Below the pieces are notes generated by a model. The model saw only the letters and a list, made by a program, of their open reading frames with translations. It did not search any database and was not told the DNA's origin. DNA of 64,000 bases. Origin: CAYRXM01 sp964449465 (GTDB taxonomy: Bacteria > Chloroflexota > Anaerolineae > JAFGEY01). Shown piece after piece: positions 8,673 to 16,906 of this stretch (within the stretch, counting starts at the first letter, position 1; each line of letters begins with the position of its first letter). The stretch is from assembly GCA_964449465.1 (NCBI GenBank), contig CAYVBK010000025.1, forward strand, positions 11,879 to 75,878, read 5' to 3'. Both the position numbers and the translations under genes were made by a program.

Positions 8673-9349
8673 AGCACATCTCCGGTCAGGGCATCTACTA
8701 TGATCAAATAGGCGATCCCCAGCCCCATCAACAAATTGATCGCGGCCAAAACGCCCACTCCCATCAGCCCCGGCGACATGGTGTCAAAAAACAGATCAAA
8801 ACCACCCATCAGCGTCAACAAGCCCATACCGGCCGTCAGCGGTGTCCAGGTCAGCACCAAAATGAGCAGCCCCACCAGTCCCAACCAGATGCAGGCCGGG
8901 GCAATGTCCGGGGCGATCAGCGGCAGGGGCAGGCTGCTAGAAATGCTGTATAGGGCCATCCCTAGCAGTAAAATAGCCAGCAGCCGAAAGGGCCAGTTGG
9001 TCGGGCGCATCGGCCAGGGCAGCGGTGGAAGCGGCACCTTGCCCTTTTCCTGTTCGATGCGCTGTCGTTCAACCTGGGCCTTGTGCGCCCGCTCGCTTTC
9101 TACCCACCGCGCCGACCAATAGATCATGGGGCAGATCAGCAGCCCCACCAGGGTTTTGATCAGAGCCAGTTCGGGCGGCAGCATGCGCAAGTGCAACAGT
9201 CCCAGCAAGATGTACTGCGCCAACAAGGCCCACAGGCCAAATCGCCAGTCTCGCACGATGGCAATGATCGAGGCGGTGATCACTAATCCGATGACTGCCG
9301 GGATGCCGGATAACTGGGTCAATTGAGAGAGCAAATCGTTCAAAGACAT
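8669..9349 (-). CDS. Hypothetical integral membrane protein, second gene of operon
   Basis: 226 aa, not recognised. Hydropathy suggests about six membrane segments: two to three near the N terminus (GIPAVIGLVITASIIAI, FGLWALLAQYILLGLLHL), a charged cytoplasmic loop at about 85-110 (ESERAHKAQVERQRIEQEKGK), then LLAILLLGMALYSI and further helices. It overlaps the downstream antiporter-like gene by 4 bases and follows the first gene by 16 bases, so it likely acts in the same membrane complex. Confidence 0.6.
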   Translation of the reverse strand: MSLNDLLSQLTQLSGIPAVIGLVITASIIAIVRDWRFGLWALLAQYILLGLLHLRMLPPELALIKTLVGLLICPMIYWSARWVESERAHKAQVERQRIEQEKGKVPLPPLPWPMRPTNWPFRLLAILLLGMALYSISSSLPLPLIAPDIAPACIWLGLVGLLILVLTWTPLTAGMGLLTLMGGFDLFFDTMSPGLMGVGVLAAINLLMGLGIAYLIIVDALTGDVL

Positions 9350-9365
9350 AGCCTTATTTGCCAGA

Positions 9366-11129
9366 TTATCGTGTTCTTATGAGTAGCAAGACGATCAAGC
9401 AGATCAGCATTGCCCAGGCCATATAGCCGGCTCCTTGGACGACCTGATTGATTCCCCACATCCAGGTGTTGACCTGCCGCAGTCCTTTTTCTACGAGCCG
9501 ATAAGCCCAATCTAGTTCGACAATGCGCTGTATCAGCGGCCACCAGGCTTCGGCCCACATCAAGATCGCCGTCTGGCGGCGGTATAACACGGCGGCCCCC
9601 ACCACCGGCAGCAGCAAAGCCGCCCAGACGGGCAGCGTGGGCAGCGACAGGAGGCGTCCCAAACCAGGCAGCGGCTGTTCAACCCGCAACAGGCCGCCAA
9701 ACAGGCCCAGGAGGACCAGGATCAGGGACAAGACAGCGCCGCCGGCCCACAAAATCTCTAGCGACCAGTCAACTCGCCGCAGGAACGGCCACACTGTCTG
9801 CCGCAGCCAGCCGGCGAGGCTTTGATTTGGTGTTGCCGGGGCAGGCTCATTCTGGCCTGAGGGGATGGCCGCCCTGACGCCTGGCTCGATCTCCAGGTCC
9901 AGGACGAGGCGTAGCAACGCGCCCAGAATTGATGATTCGGCCACCATCCACAGCAAGAGCAGCAGCCAGTTTTGAGCCTGAAATGTGGCCACATAAAACG
10001 CAGCCCGCACCGCAAAACCCAGCGTCAGGGGCAGGCCTGCCAGGGACAAAACCGGCAAGGCCACAGGGATCACCCGCCAGTACGAGCGAAAATCGGCCAT
10101 CTCGAACCGATAGCTGCACGGCCAGGCCAGCGACAGCGCGGTCAGACTGGCGGCAATGTGGATGCCGGCGGCCAGGAGCCATTCTGCCGACATGGGCAGA
10201 CTGGCAGTGGCCAGGATCAGTGTTCCGCCCCACTGGCAGGCTGCCTTGACCAACCGTTGCGGGTCGGGGGCGGCCCAGGCTTTGCAGGCCGCGGTCAAGG
10301 CACCAATTCCACCGATAATCACCAGGATGGTCAGCCAACCGCCATACAACGCCAGCAGATCCCACCGGGCCAGCCGCAGCCACACGTTCACTCCGCCAAC
10401 CAGAGGGACCAGCCAGGCCAGCAGTCGGGTCAGTGGGTGAGTCTGGTCGGCGGACCCGGCCGACGGCAGCCAGCTTTGCAAGGGAAACGGCATCAGCCGC
10501 AACCAGGCCGCCGCGATCAGCCAGGGGGCCGCCTGGGCAGGGTCGCCCGGCGGCGCAGATGTCGCTCGCGAGGGATCGAGGGGAATCGGGCTGCCTCCCT
10601 GTTGCCACAATGTCAGCCCCACACCCAACAAAACGGCGCCGGCCAGGCTGAGCAACCCGGCGCGCGGCCAATTCTCGCCTGGCTGATCATCACGTTTCCA
10701 GGCCAGTATCAGACACAGGTCGGCCAGCACCCAGCTCAGAGCCAGCATGCTCCAGTCGCCGGACATCAGCAGCATTACCGCTGCACCCAGCGCAGCCAGC
10801 CGCCCGGCCCGACCGGCGGGCGGCCGGCCCAGCCCAGCCAACGATGTCGCCAATGCGCTCAACAGCAAGATCAGGGTCAGCCACCAGGCCGCCGGGTCGG
10901 CCAGCAGGGCAGATACAGACACCAGGCCGGCCTGCTCACCCCCAAATGCCCCCAAAAGAATGGGCTGTCCGATGGTCCCATGCATACCGAGAAAGAAAAT
11001 CAGGCCCAGAGCCAGCACCACTGTTTCAGCGATGCCATGATCCTGCGGCTTGAGCAAGCGGTCTGCGATATAAAAGACCAGTGCACCCAGCCACAAGACG
11101 ATCACCGTTCCCAGCAGCGTCGAAAACAT
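9366..11129 (-). CDS. Complex I antiporter-like (NuoL/NuoM-type) membrane protein, first gene of operon
   Basis: 587 aa from the ATG at 11129, which is 6 bases after GGAGG. The ATG two codons upstream directly abuts the ribosome site and is rejected. About 15 hydrophobic helices are visible. MPFPLQSWLPSA resembles the antiporter-family motif PF(H/Q)xWLPxA that precedes the lysine helix, but the following stretch diverges, and the usual Glu of the fifth helix (SWVLADLCLIL here) is missing. A long loop of Pro/Gly lies near 430-460. It leads a three-gene operon (11129 down to 7233) with a promoter at 11151-11179. The proposed role is part of an ion-translocating membrane module, without evidence of quinone or NADH parts. 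Confidence 0.6.
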   Translation of the reverse strand: MFSTLLGTVIVLWLGALVFYIADRLLKPQDHGIAETVVLALGLIFFLGMHGTIGQPILLGAFGGEQAGLVSVSALLADPAAWWLTLILLLSALATSLAGLGRPPAGRAGRLAALGAAVMLLMSGDWSMLALSWVLADLCLILAWKRDDQPGENWPRAGLLSLAGAVLLGVGLTLWQQGGSPIPLDPSRATSAPPGDPAQAAPWLIAAAWLRLMPFPLQSWLPSAGSADQTHPLTRLLAWLVPLVGGVNVWLRLARWDLLALYGGWLTILVIIGGIGALTAACKAWAAPDPQRLVKAACQWGGTLILATASLPMSAEWLLAAGIHIAASLTALSLAWPCSYRFEMADFRSYWRVIPVALPVLSLAGLPLTLGFAVRAAFYVATFQAQNWLLLLLWMVAESSILGALLRLVLDLEIEPGVRAAIPSGQNEPAPATPNQSLAGWLRQTVWPFLRRVDWSLEILWAGGAVLSLILVLLGLFGGLLRVEQPLPGLGRLLSLPTLPVWAALLLPVVGAAVLYRRQTAILMWAEAWWPLIQRIVELDWAYRLVEKGLRQVNTWMWGINQVVQGAGYMAWAMLICLIVLLLIRTR

Positions 11130-11150
11130 ATACATCCTCCCGAAACGAGG

Positions 11151-11179
11151 ATTTTACCACAGCCACTTGAAAAGCACAA
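11151..11179 (-). promoter_or_regulatory. Putative promoter of the antiporter-like operon
   Basis: On the minus strand TTGTGC (11174-11179), a 17-base spacer and TAAAAT (11151-11156), ending 21 bases before the chosen ATG. The short leader leaves room only for the ribosome site. Confidence 0.5.
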
Positions 11180-11194
11180 TCAGGCCATAAACCA

Positions 11195-11222
11195 AATCTG
11201 CCAGGCCGCGGCCTGGCAGATT
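11195..11222. repeat. Perfect 28-base palindrome
   Basis: AATCTGCCAGGCCG followed directly by its reverse complement. It lies between the 3' end of the aldolase gene and the promoter of the antiporter-like operon. It may be a REP-type element or a cruciform/terminator for the aldolase transcript, although no T-run follows on the minus strand. Confidence 0.7.
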
Positions 11223-11275
11223 GGACTGGTGATCTGGGGTTCCGGCAAGAGCGTGCCGGTTTACTTTGCTCCGGT

Positions 11276-12193
11276 TTATTCCGGCTCGCCCAGTTCGGCA
11301 GATCGGTGCGTGGTTGTTGGGCTGCGGAAACTGCCGCCGCGCGAGATGGTGTTGTTGCTCTTGAACAGGCGAATTTTCTCGCGCACGCGCTCTTTGGCCG
11401 CTTCACGGCCGGCCGAGAGGTGCTTGCGCGGGTCCTCATCGTCCGAATGGGCCTTGAGGTGATCAAAAACCGCATAGGTAAACGCCTGCGACAAATACGT
11501 TGCCACATTGACTTTGGCGATGCCGTTCTCGATGGCCTCGACGATGCTTTCCTCGCGGACGCCCGACGAGCCGTGCAGCACCAATGGCACAGTGGGGATG
11601 GCCGCATGGATGCCTTGGAGCCGCTCAATGTCCAGGCCGGCGGCCTGCGATAGCAGCGCATGCACCGAGCCGATGGCAATGGCCAGCGAGTCGGCGCCGG
11701 TTTCGGCGATGAATCGCTGCGCTTCGGTGGGCTTGGCCATGGCGTCTTCGATCTCTTCGGGGGTGGCCCCGCGTTTAAGCACCTTGCCCAACTCGGCCTC
11801 GACCGGGATGCCGCAAATGTGCGCAATGTCGCACACCATCTTGGTGATGCGAATGTTCTCGGCCAGCGGCAGGCTAGAGCCGTCGAACATCAGCGAGGTA
11901 AATCCTTCGCGCAGGCACAGCACGTTCTGATCAAAATCGGTGCCATGATCCAGGTGCAGGGCGACCGGCACATCGGTGTGTGCGGCGGCAATTTTGACCA
12001 GACCGGCGGCAAAGGGCATGCCGGCATAACGGATGGCTCCCTGACTGACCTGCAAAATCACCGGAGCCCGCTCTTCGGTAGCCGCTTCGACAATGGCTTG
12101 CACCATCTCCATATTGTTGGCGTTAAACGCCCCGACGGCAAAATGTCCTTCCAATGCAGCTTGAAGCATTTCTTTGGTTGTGACCAGTGGCAT
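11276..12193 (-). CDS. fba: Class II fructose-bisphosphate/tagatose-type aldolase
   Basis: 305 aa, cytosolic Zn-dependent aldol cleavage of fructose 1,6-bisphosphate or a related ketose phosphate. It starts MPLVTTKEMLQAA with GGAGGTCAAT before the ATG. Family motifs appear in order: VGAFNANNMEMVQA, the Zn/catalytic HLDHGTDF (about residues 80-87), VEAELG, AIAIGSVHALL, VLHGSSGV and AKVNVATYLS. The small HLDHG class (GatY/KbaY/FbaA short type) fits better than the 350-residue E. coli FbaA type. The last 40 residues (SNNTISRGGSF onward) form a Ser/Arg-rich tail. Substrate choice between fructose and tagatose bisphosphate is not decidable here. It sits 34 bases after the glycosyltransferase gene. 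Confidence 0.88.
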   Translation of the reverse strand: MPLVTTKEMLQAALEGHFAVGAFNANNMEMVQAIVEAATEERAPVILQVSQGAIRYAGMPFAAGLVKIAAAHTDVPVALHLDHGTDFDQNVLCLREGFTSLMFDGSSLPLAENIRITKMVCDIAHICGIPVEAELGKVLKRGATPEEIEDAMAKPTEAQRFIAETGADSLAIAIGSVHALLSQAAGLDIERLQGIHAAIPTVPLVLHGSSGVREESIVEAIENGIAKVNVATYLSQAFTYAVFDHLKAHSDDEDPRKHLSAGREAAKERVREKIRLFKSNNTISRGGSFRSPTTTHRSAELGEPE

Positions 12194-12227
12194 ATTGACC
12201 TCCTAGAAAAATAAAGTTGGAAAACAC

Positions 12228-14558
12228 CTATTCTTGCACGCGAACATCGGCCAGCAAAATGCGGTTGGCCTCATCGCCGCTTACCGACATGCGCTCGCCG
12301 GTCAGCGCGTCGTACAAGCCGATCTCGATCTGATAAACACCCGGCGGCGTCTGCGGCAGAACGTCCAATACCCGTGTGTCTATCACTACCTCGCCGGGCC
12401 GCCAGCGTGTGGTGGGATGTCCCTCACGCAGCGGTTGGCCATCATCCTGCGCCCACAACGGCCCGCCGGTGGCCGGGTTGTATGGCCCCAGCAGGTGGGC
12501 AAACACAGTATAGTCCTGCTCAAGCCATTGCTGCCCCTGCCAGTGCAGTTCAAGAGTCAATGACTGCCCGGCTCGCACTGTCGTTCGCGGCCGCGCCGTA
12601 TAGCCCAGGAACAGCACGATGCCGTTGCCCATCTTTACCCGATGCGATACGTCTGGCCGGCCGGCGGGCAGGTTGCGGCTGTGGGTGATCTGACCGGCAG
12701 GCAGGGTGACACAGTTCTGGCCGTCGCTCTGGCACACTTGCAGCCGGCAGCGGCCCGGTGGTGTGTAGGTGTAAACCGCCAGCGGCGCCAGCACCCGCCG
12801 CATGGCTGCCGTATCGAGTAGCGACAAAAGCAGTCGCTGCTCGTCTATCACCTCGCCTTGCGCATCCAGCCAGCGCGCCGTCCAGTCTCCTCCGGCCGAA
12901 CGGATGTACAGGCTTGTCTGCATCACATCGCCCGGCCGAAACTCGTCTGTGACCTGATCATAGCCGATCAGGTCGCCGTTGGCAAATGAGTGATCCACAG
13001 CATATTGCGGCCGGAAATCAGGGCGGACTGTCGGCACAATCTCTTGAGCAGTGTACAGGGTCAGGCTGTTGTATCCTTGCCAGACGCGCAGCGTGGCCTG
13101 GCGGTTGGCGGCCAGCCAGCTTTCGACTAGATTTTGCGGGTCTTGCAATGACCGTTCAAAAGCGGCCAGCCATAGCCGGCCGTGCTGTTCGTGCAGCGGA
13201 CGCAATTCGTCCTCCACATTGTCGGCGGTGAACAAGGATTGTCGGCGCGGCATCAGGTATACCGTTGGGCCGTCGTCATTGGGAAACTGGCGATTGTAGT
13301 GATACAAAAACACCGGATAACGATCGCCCGACACCAATAGCACCGCATCGTCGGGTTGCCCATAAGCGGCCAGAGTGCGCATAGCCGTTTGATAGTCATC
13401 GCGCAAATATCGCTCGCTGTAATGTATCGGCAGGGCAACGGCCCAGGTGATTAATGTCAGAGCGGTCATACCCAGGCCGACGACTCGTCGCCACCCGTGC
13501 CGCTGTGTCAGTTGCACAATCAGCCCGGCTAATAGAATGTAAAAGAGCGGTGCAAAAAGTAACAGATAGCGCGCTTCGGGCTTGGGCGAGTAAAAAAATC
13601 CGCGCGGGATAGACAGGGCATAAACCACCAGCGGCGGCAGCACCAATGGCAGACCCAACAACAAGGCAATCTCCCAGGATACAAACCCATATCGCTGCGG
13701 CTGAGTGCGGTCGCGAATCATCTCGATCAGGCCGACCAGGATTAGCAGGGCAAATGCTGCCGTCAGCCAGACATAACGATGCAGGTCGGTGGAAACGCCG
13801 CTGATCAGCACCGTGCCGTACAACTGCCAGATGATGTGGAATGGGAACGCCGACCGTGCCACATCGGTGCGGGTGCGCGACATGCCCCAGATCAGCCAGG
13901 GGGCGTACAGGGCGGCAATGCCCAGTTGAGATAAAACCCATCGAAACGCCAGGCGGCGTCGCTCCGGCTGACGCCACAGGGTGCAGGCCATAAACAGGTT
14001 TTCCAGGATCAGGGTCAGGCCGGCCAGGTACAGGGTGTACAATGCCGCTGCGCTCGACAGGATATAGCGGCTCCATCCGCTGTTTCGGTTGTGGCGCAGC
14101 CGGCTGAACAAATAGACCGACAGCAGGGCAAAAAAGGCCGCCCACACATACATGCGCGCTTCTTGTGACCACCAGATATGAAATCGCGCCGTCGCCGTCA
14201 GCAATGATGCCAGCAATGCCGCCGGCCGCCCAAACAGTCGCCGTGCCAACACACCAACCAGAGCCACAGTCAATAGGCCGCCGATCAGGGACAAATAGCG
14301 CACTGCCAGTTCGCCCGTCCCAACCAGCCGCAGCCAGCCGTGCAGCATCCACAAATACAGCGGTGGGTGAACATCTTGGGCCGTAATGCGGGTGGTTTGC
14401 GCCAGGCTTTGTCGCGCCGCCCATACTGCATGCCCTTCATCCCACCAGATATTTTGCTCGCTCAGGCGGTACAAACGCAGGCCAAAACCCAGCAGCAAGA
14501 TCAGGGTCAGGAGCAGGTTAAAACGACGGGTGACGATCAGGCGCACATTTGCGAGCAT
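12228..14558 (-). CDS. GT39/ArnT-like membrane glycosyltransferase
   Basis: 776 aa from the ATG at 14558, two bases after the stop of the upstream gene; an ATG at 14591 would overlap that gene by 31 bases. The N-terminal half has about 10-11 membrane helices. The first (NLLLTLILLLGFGLRLYRL) is followed by the acidic NIWWDEGHAVW loop, the DE pair expected of polyprenyl-phosphate-dependent mannosyl/aminoarabinose transferases. HPPLYLWMLHGW and FHIWWSQEARMYVWA are also typical of GT39/PMT_2 proteins. The C-terminal 350 residues are soluble, probably extracytoplasmic and beta-rich. The likely role is sugar transfer from a lipid carrier to a cell-surface acceptor; donor and acceptor are unknown. 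Confidence 0.78.
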   Translation of the reverse strand: MLANVRLIVTRRFNLLLTLILLLGFGLRLYRLSEQNIWWDEGHAVWAARQSLAQTTRITAQDVHPPLYLWMLHGWLRLVGTGELAVRYLSLIGGLLTVALVGVLARRLFGRPAALLASLLTATARFHIWWSQEARMYVWAAFFALLSVYLFSRLRHNRNSGWSRYILSSAAALYTLYLAGLTLILENLFMACTLWRQPERRRLAFRWVLSQLGIAALYAPWLIWGMSRTRTDVARSAFPFHIIWQLYGTVLISGVSTDLHRYVWLTAAFALLILVGLIEMIRDRTQPQRYGFVSWEIALLLGLPLVLPPLVVYALSIPRGFFYSPKPEARYLLLFAPLFYILLAGLIVQLTQRHGWRRVVGLGMTALTLITWAVALPIHYSERYLRDDYQTAMRTLAAYGQPDDAVLLVSGDRYPVFLYHYNRQFPNDDGPTVYLMPRRQSLFTADNVEDELRPLHEQHGRLWLAAFERSLQDPQNLVESWLAANRQATLRVWQGYNSLTLYTAQEIVPTVRPDFRPQYAVDHSFANGDLIGYDQVTDEFRPGDVMQTSLYIRSAGGDWTARWLDAQGEVIDEQRLLLSLLDTAAMRRVLAPLAVYTYTPPGRCRLQVCQSDGQNCVTLPAGQITHSRNLPAGRPDVSHRVKMGNGIVLFLGYTARPRTTVRAGQSLTLELHWQGQQWLEQDYTVFAHLLGPYNPATGGPLWAQDDGQPLREGHPTTRWRPGEVVIDTRVLDVLPQTPPGVYQIEIGLYDALTGERMSVSGDEANRILLADVRVQE

Positions 14559-14560
14559 AG

Positions 14561-15565
14561 CTATCGAGTTGATTGAAAAACAATGATCCACGACGCCAGC
14601 CGCTTTTCATCCTGGCACATGTCGGCGAGCAGGCCAAAAGCTGCGTCACTCTCCAGCAGCAAGACTACTTCGTATACCTGGCCTTCTTGCATGGCAAAAT
14701 CGGCATAGCCCACATTTACCTCTGGCTTGAGGCCGGTAAACAAATGTTCATCCAGGCCATTCCACCGGACGATCAACTCGATGTTGGGCAAAGGCCGACC
14801 GGCCGCATCGCGCACCTCGATTCTCAGCCGGCCGGCCGGCGGTTCACAGGTGCGCCGCTGTTCGATCACCTGAAAGCGTGGGCGCGGCGTGGGAGTGATG
14901 GTCGGCGTCCAGGTGGGGCGCGGTGTGGGCGAGGGGCGTGGCGTCCATGTGGCCGTAGGTTGGGGAGTAGGTGACGGTATCAGCGGTGGCAGCCGTGTGG
15001 GTGTGGAACCCGGCTCTACGGTCAGCGTTTTCGTTGGCGGCTCGGCTGCGGTTGCTGTGGGCATGGGCGTCCAGGTCGGTGTCGGCGTCTCGGTGGGGGT
15101 GGGAGTGATGGTCGGCGTCGGCGAGGGCCAGGGCGTGCGCGTGGCCGTGGGGATTACGTCCGGCAGATAGGCGGCCAGGGCGGCCCGGCGATAGCCCAGC
15201 GACAGGGCCAACGCCGCCAGCGCCCGAATTTGAGTGGGGTTTTGGCCGTCAGTGGCAAATTGCTCGGCCAATGTCACCACTTCACTGCCTAATGCGGCCG
15301 GGTCGCCCAGCGTCGCCAATCTCGCCTGCGCCATGCCCAGATCGTGATTGGATGCGAACGACATGGCGATCAAGATCAGATATTCGCGGCGATGTTCTGG
15401 CCTCAGGGATGCTGGCCCGACGTTGACATACTCGACCGGCCACAGCCACCAACTCACCCACAGCCCGCCGCCTACTCCCAGAGCCAGGCTCAAAAAGCCG
15501 GTCAGCAGCAGCAAGATCGCTGTCGGTCGTCGTTTGGGGGGCGGTGTGGAGGGGGCCTGAATCAT
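14561..15565 (-). CDS. Single-pass membrane protein with Thr/Pro stalk, unknown function
   Basis: 334 aa, not recognised. One N-terminal membrane segment (AILLLLTGFLSLALGVGGGLWVSWW is the approximate span, residues 16-40) is followed by a helical region (45-135). A Thr/Pro-rich stalk of TPTPT-like repeats (about 138-235) precedes a C-terminal beta-domain of about 95 residues beginning FQVIEQRRTCEPPAGRLRIE, which resembles CARDB/carboxypeptidase-regulatory-like Ig folds. Its helical region parallels that of the neighbour 15562-15969, for example VEYVNVGPASLRP against VEYIDTDMAYLHP, so the two are paralogous. The start overlaps the neighbour's stop by 4 bases. Confidence 0.65.
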   Translation of the reverse strand: MIQAPSTPPPKRRPTAILLLLTGFLSLALGVGGGLWVSWWLWPVEYVNVGPASLRPEHRREYLILIAMSFASNHDLGMAQARLATLGDPAALGSEVVTLAEQFATDGQNPTQIRALAALALSLGYRRAALAAYLPDVIPTATRTPWPSPTPTITPTPTETPTPTWTPMPTATAAEPPTKTLTVEPGSTPTRLPPLIPSPTPQPTATWTPRPSPTPRPTWTPTITPTPRPRFQVIEQRRTCEPPAGRLRIEVRDAAGRPLPNIELIVRWNGLDEHLFTGLKPEVNVGYADFAMQEGQVYEVVLLLESDAAFGLLADMCQDEKRLASWIIVFQSTR

Positions 15566-15969
15566 GGCACACGCTCCTGAATATCCCGATAGGGGGTCAG
15601 CGTGTCGCGCTGTGCGCCCAGGGCCAGAGCCAGGCGCGTCAGAGCCAGAGTTTGCGACGCCGAGGGTTGCTGCGCGATGGCCTTTTCGGCCCGGTCGGCT
15701 ATGGCATTGGCCGGGTCGTCCAACATGAGCAAATCCAGGCGCGCGCGCGCCGCATCGAGGTTGTGGTCGAGGGCAAAAGCCTCGCCGATCATCAAGATCA
15801 AGTTATCCTGATAGGTCGGGTGAAGGTAGGCCATATCGGTGTCAATATATTCGACCGGCGCGGCGACCCAACCGATCCACAATCCAAGTCCTACGCCGCC
15901 AGCCAACCCCACAAGGATGATGGACAAGAAAAGGAGAACAGAGATTTGACCGCTGCGTTTTCCAGGCAT
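15562..15969 (-). CDS. Small single-pass membrane protein, paralogue of the downstream gene
   Basis: 135 aa from the ATG at 15969. A longer reading is possible but its first residues (GVTSCGFDSHLRHH) are the tRNA-Leu read in frame, so it is rejected. One membrane segment (SVLLFLSIILVGLAGGVGLG, about 9-28) is followed by a helical domain with the VEYIDTDMAYLHP and YQDNLILMIGEAFALDHNLDAARARL blocks shared with 14561-15565. Function unknown. It is the first protein gene after the tRNA and probably begins the unit running through the glycosyltransferase to the aldolase. Confidence 0.65.
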   Translation of the reverse strand: MPGKRSGQISVLLFLSIILVGLAGGVGLGLWIGWVAAPVEYIDTDMAYLHPTYQDNLILMIGEAFALDHNLDAARARLDLLMLDDPANAIADRAEKAIAQQPSASQTLALTRLALALGAQRDTLTPYRDIQERVP

Positions 15970-16013
15970 AGCCCGTCCTTGAAACAGGCAAAATAAAAGG
16001 GCATCCCTTGAGT

Positions 16014-16040
16014 GTGTGACCCACAAAGTGTGACTCACAC
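16014..16040. promoter_or_regulatory. Possible operator: repeated GTGTGAC half-sites
   Basis: Between the tRNA and the small membrane protein gene, GTGTGAC occurs at 16014-16020 and 16028-16034, and the second copy continues as the near-palindrome GTGTGACTCACAC (16028-16040). This could bind a dimeric regulator; no regulator is identified. Confidence 0.25.
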
Positions 16041-16096
16041 CAGGGACCAGCCCCTTGTCAATTCCCAATTCTGCCAAATGCTGGTATAATGGGTGA

Positions 16097-16180
16097 TGCC
16101 GGAGGTGGGAATCGAACCCACAAGAGGTCACCCCCACGCGATTTTGAGTCGCGCGCGTCTGCCAGTTCCGCCACTCCGGC
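16097..16180 (-). tRNA. tRNA-Leu (anticodon CAA)
   Basis: 84 bases forming a complete class II tRNA: acceptor GCCGGAG pairing with CTCCGGC plus discriminator A, a D-arm, and anticodon stem CGCGA/TCGCG around loop CTCAAAA (anticodon CAA, reading UUG). A long variable arm and the T-loop GGTTCGATTCC follow. CCA is not encoded. A strong promoter lies just upstream. Confidence 0.96.
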
Positions 16181-16192
16181 TAATCAGGTACT

Positions 16193-16221
16193 AGTATAAA
16201 CCGAAATGAGAATTTAGTCAA
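16193..16221 (-). promoter_or_regulatory. Promoter of tRNA-Leu
   Basis: On the minus strand TTGACT (16216-16221), a 17-base spacer and TATACT (16193-16198), ending 12 bases before the mature tRNA 5' end. Confidence 0.8.
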
Positions 16222-16234
16222 GTTGGGATCATTT

Positions 16235-16906
16235 ATGGATGAAACAAAATTGATCGCCGCAGCACAGCAAGGCGACCGGAATGCGTTCAACGACCTGGTC
16301 ATTCAATACCAGGCGATGGTCTATAACGTGGCCTATCGCATCCTGGGCGATGGCGACTGGGCCGCCGATGCCGCTCAAGATGCCTTTATTTCGGCTTTTC
16401 GGCACATGGCCGAATTTCGCGGCGGCTCTTTCAAAGGCTGGCTGCTGCGCATCGTCACCAACGCCTGCTATGATCAGCTACGTGCCAAAAAGCGGCGACC
16501 GACCTCGCCTATGGAGGTGGTGCTGGACGATGATCCTATCGAGATCAGTCTGCGGGACACGCGCGAGCCGCAGCCGCCCGAATATATTGAACAGCAAGAG
16601 TTGGGGCAGTTGATCCAGCGCGGGTTGGATACTCTACCGCCCGATCAACGCACAGTGTTGGTGCTGGCCGACATTCAGGAAATGTCTTATGACGAGATTG
16701 CTGCTTCTTTGCGCATTTCGCTAGGCACGGTCAAGTCGCGGCTCAGCCGGGGGCGCGGCCGCCTGCGCGATTTTTTGCAATCGCACGCGGAACTTTTGCC
16801 GGCGCGCTACCGTCTACATCGTGAGGCCGGAGGAGCAGCAGGGCTGGCTCTGTGGGTGGTTGAGTGGCTTGCGGCGCGGCTGAGTTGGAGAGATGAGAAT
16901 AAATGA
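16235..16906 (+). CDS. ECF-type sigma-70 factor
   Basis: 223 aa from the ATG at 16235; a TTG 4 codons upstream lacks a ribosome site. Region 2 spans about 12-85 (AFNDLVIQYQAMVYNVAYRI, then DAAQDAFISAFRHM and FKGWLLRIVTNACYDQLR). Region 4 spans about 130-182 with the helix-turn-helix YDEIAASLRISLGTVKSRLS. A linker rich in acidic residues (PMEVVLDDDPIEISL) joins them, and a 35-residue C-terminal tail follows. It overlaps the zinc-finger anti-sigma gene by 4 bases, the standard ECF/anti-sigma arrangement. ECF factors usually direct their own promoter, but none of recognisable type was found. Confidence 0.92.
   Translation: MDETKLIAAAQQGDRNAFNDLVIQYQAMVYNVAYRILGDGDWAADAAQDAFISAFRHMAEFRGGSFKGWLLRIVTNACYDQLRAKKRRPTSPMEVVLDDDPIEISLRDTREPQPPEYIEQQELGQLIQRGLDTLPPDQRTVLVLADIQEMSYDEIAASLRISLGTVKSRLSRGRGRLRDFLQSHAELLPARYRLHREAGGAAGLALWVVEWLAARLSWRDENK

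Noticed and set aside
9972..11462. 496-codon plus-strand frame opposite the antiporter-like gene and aldolase
   Set aside because: Composition is Gln/Pro/Gly-rich as expected from reverse reading of a membrane protein gene, and it crosses two unrelated minus-strand genes.
16085..16090. TATAAT on the plus strand next to the tRNA
   Set aside because: The nearest TTGTCA is 24 bases upstream, too far, and it would transcribe the antisense of the tRNA. The convincing tRNA promoter is on the minus strand at 16193-16221.
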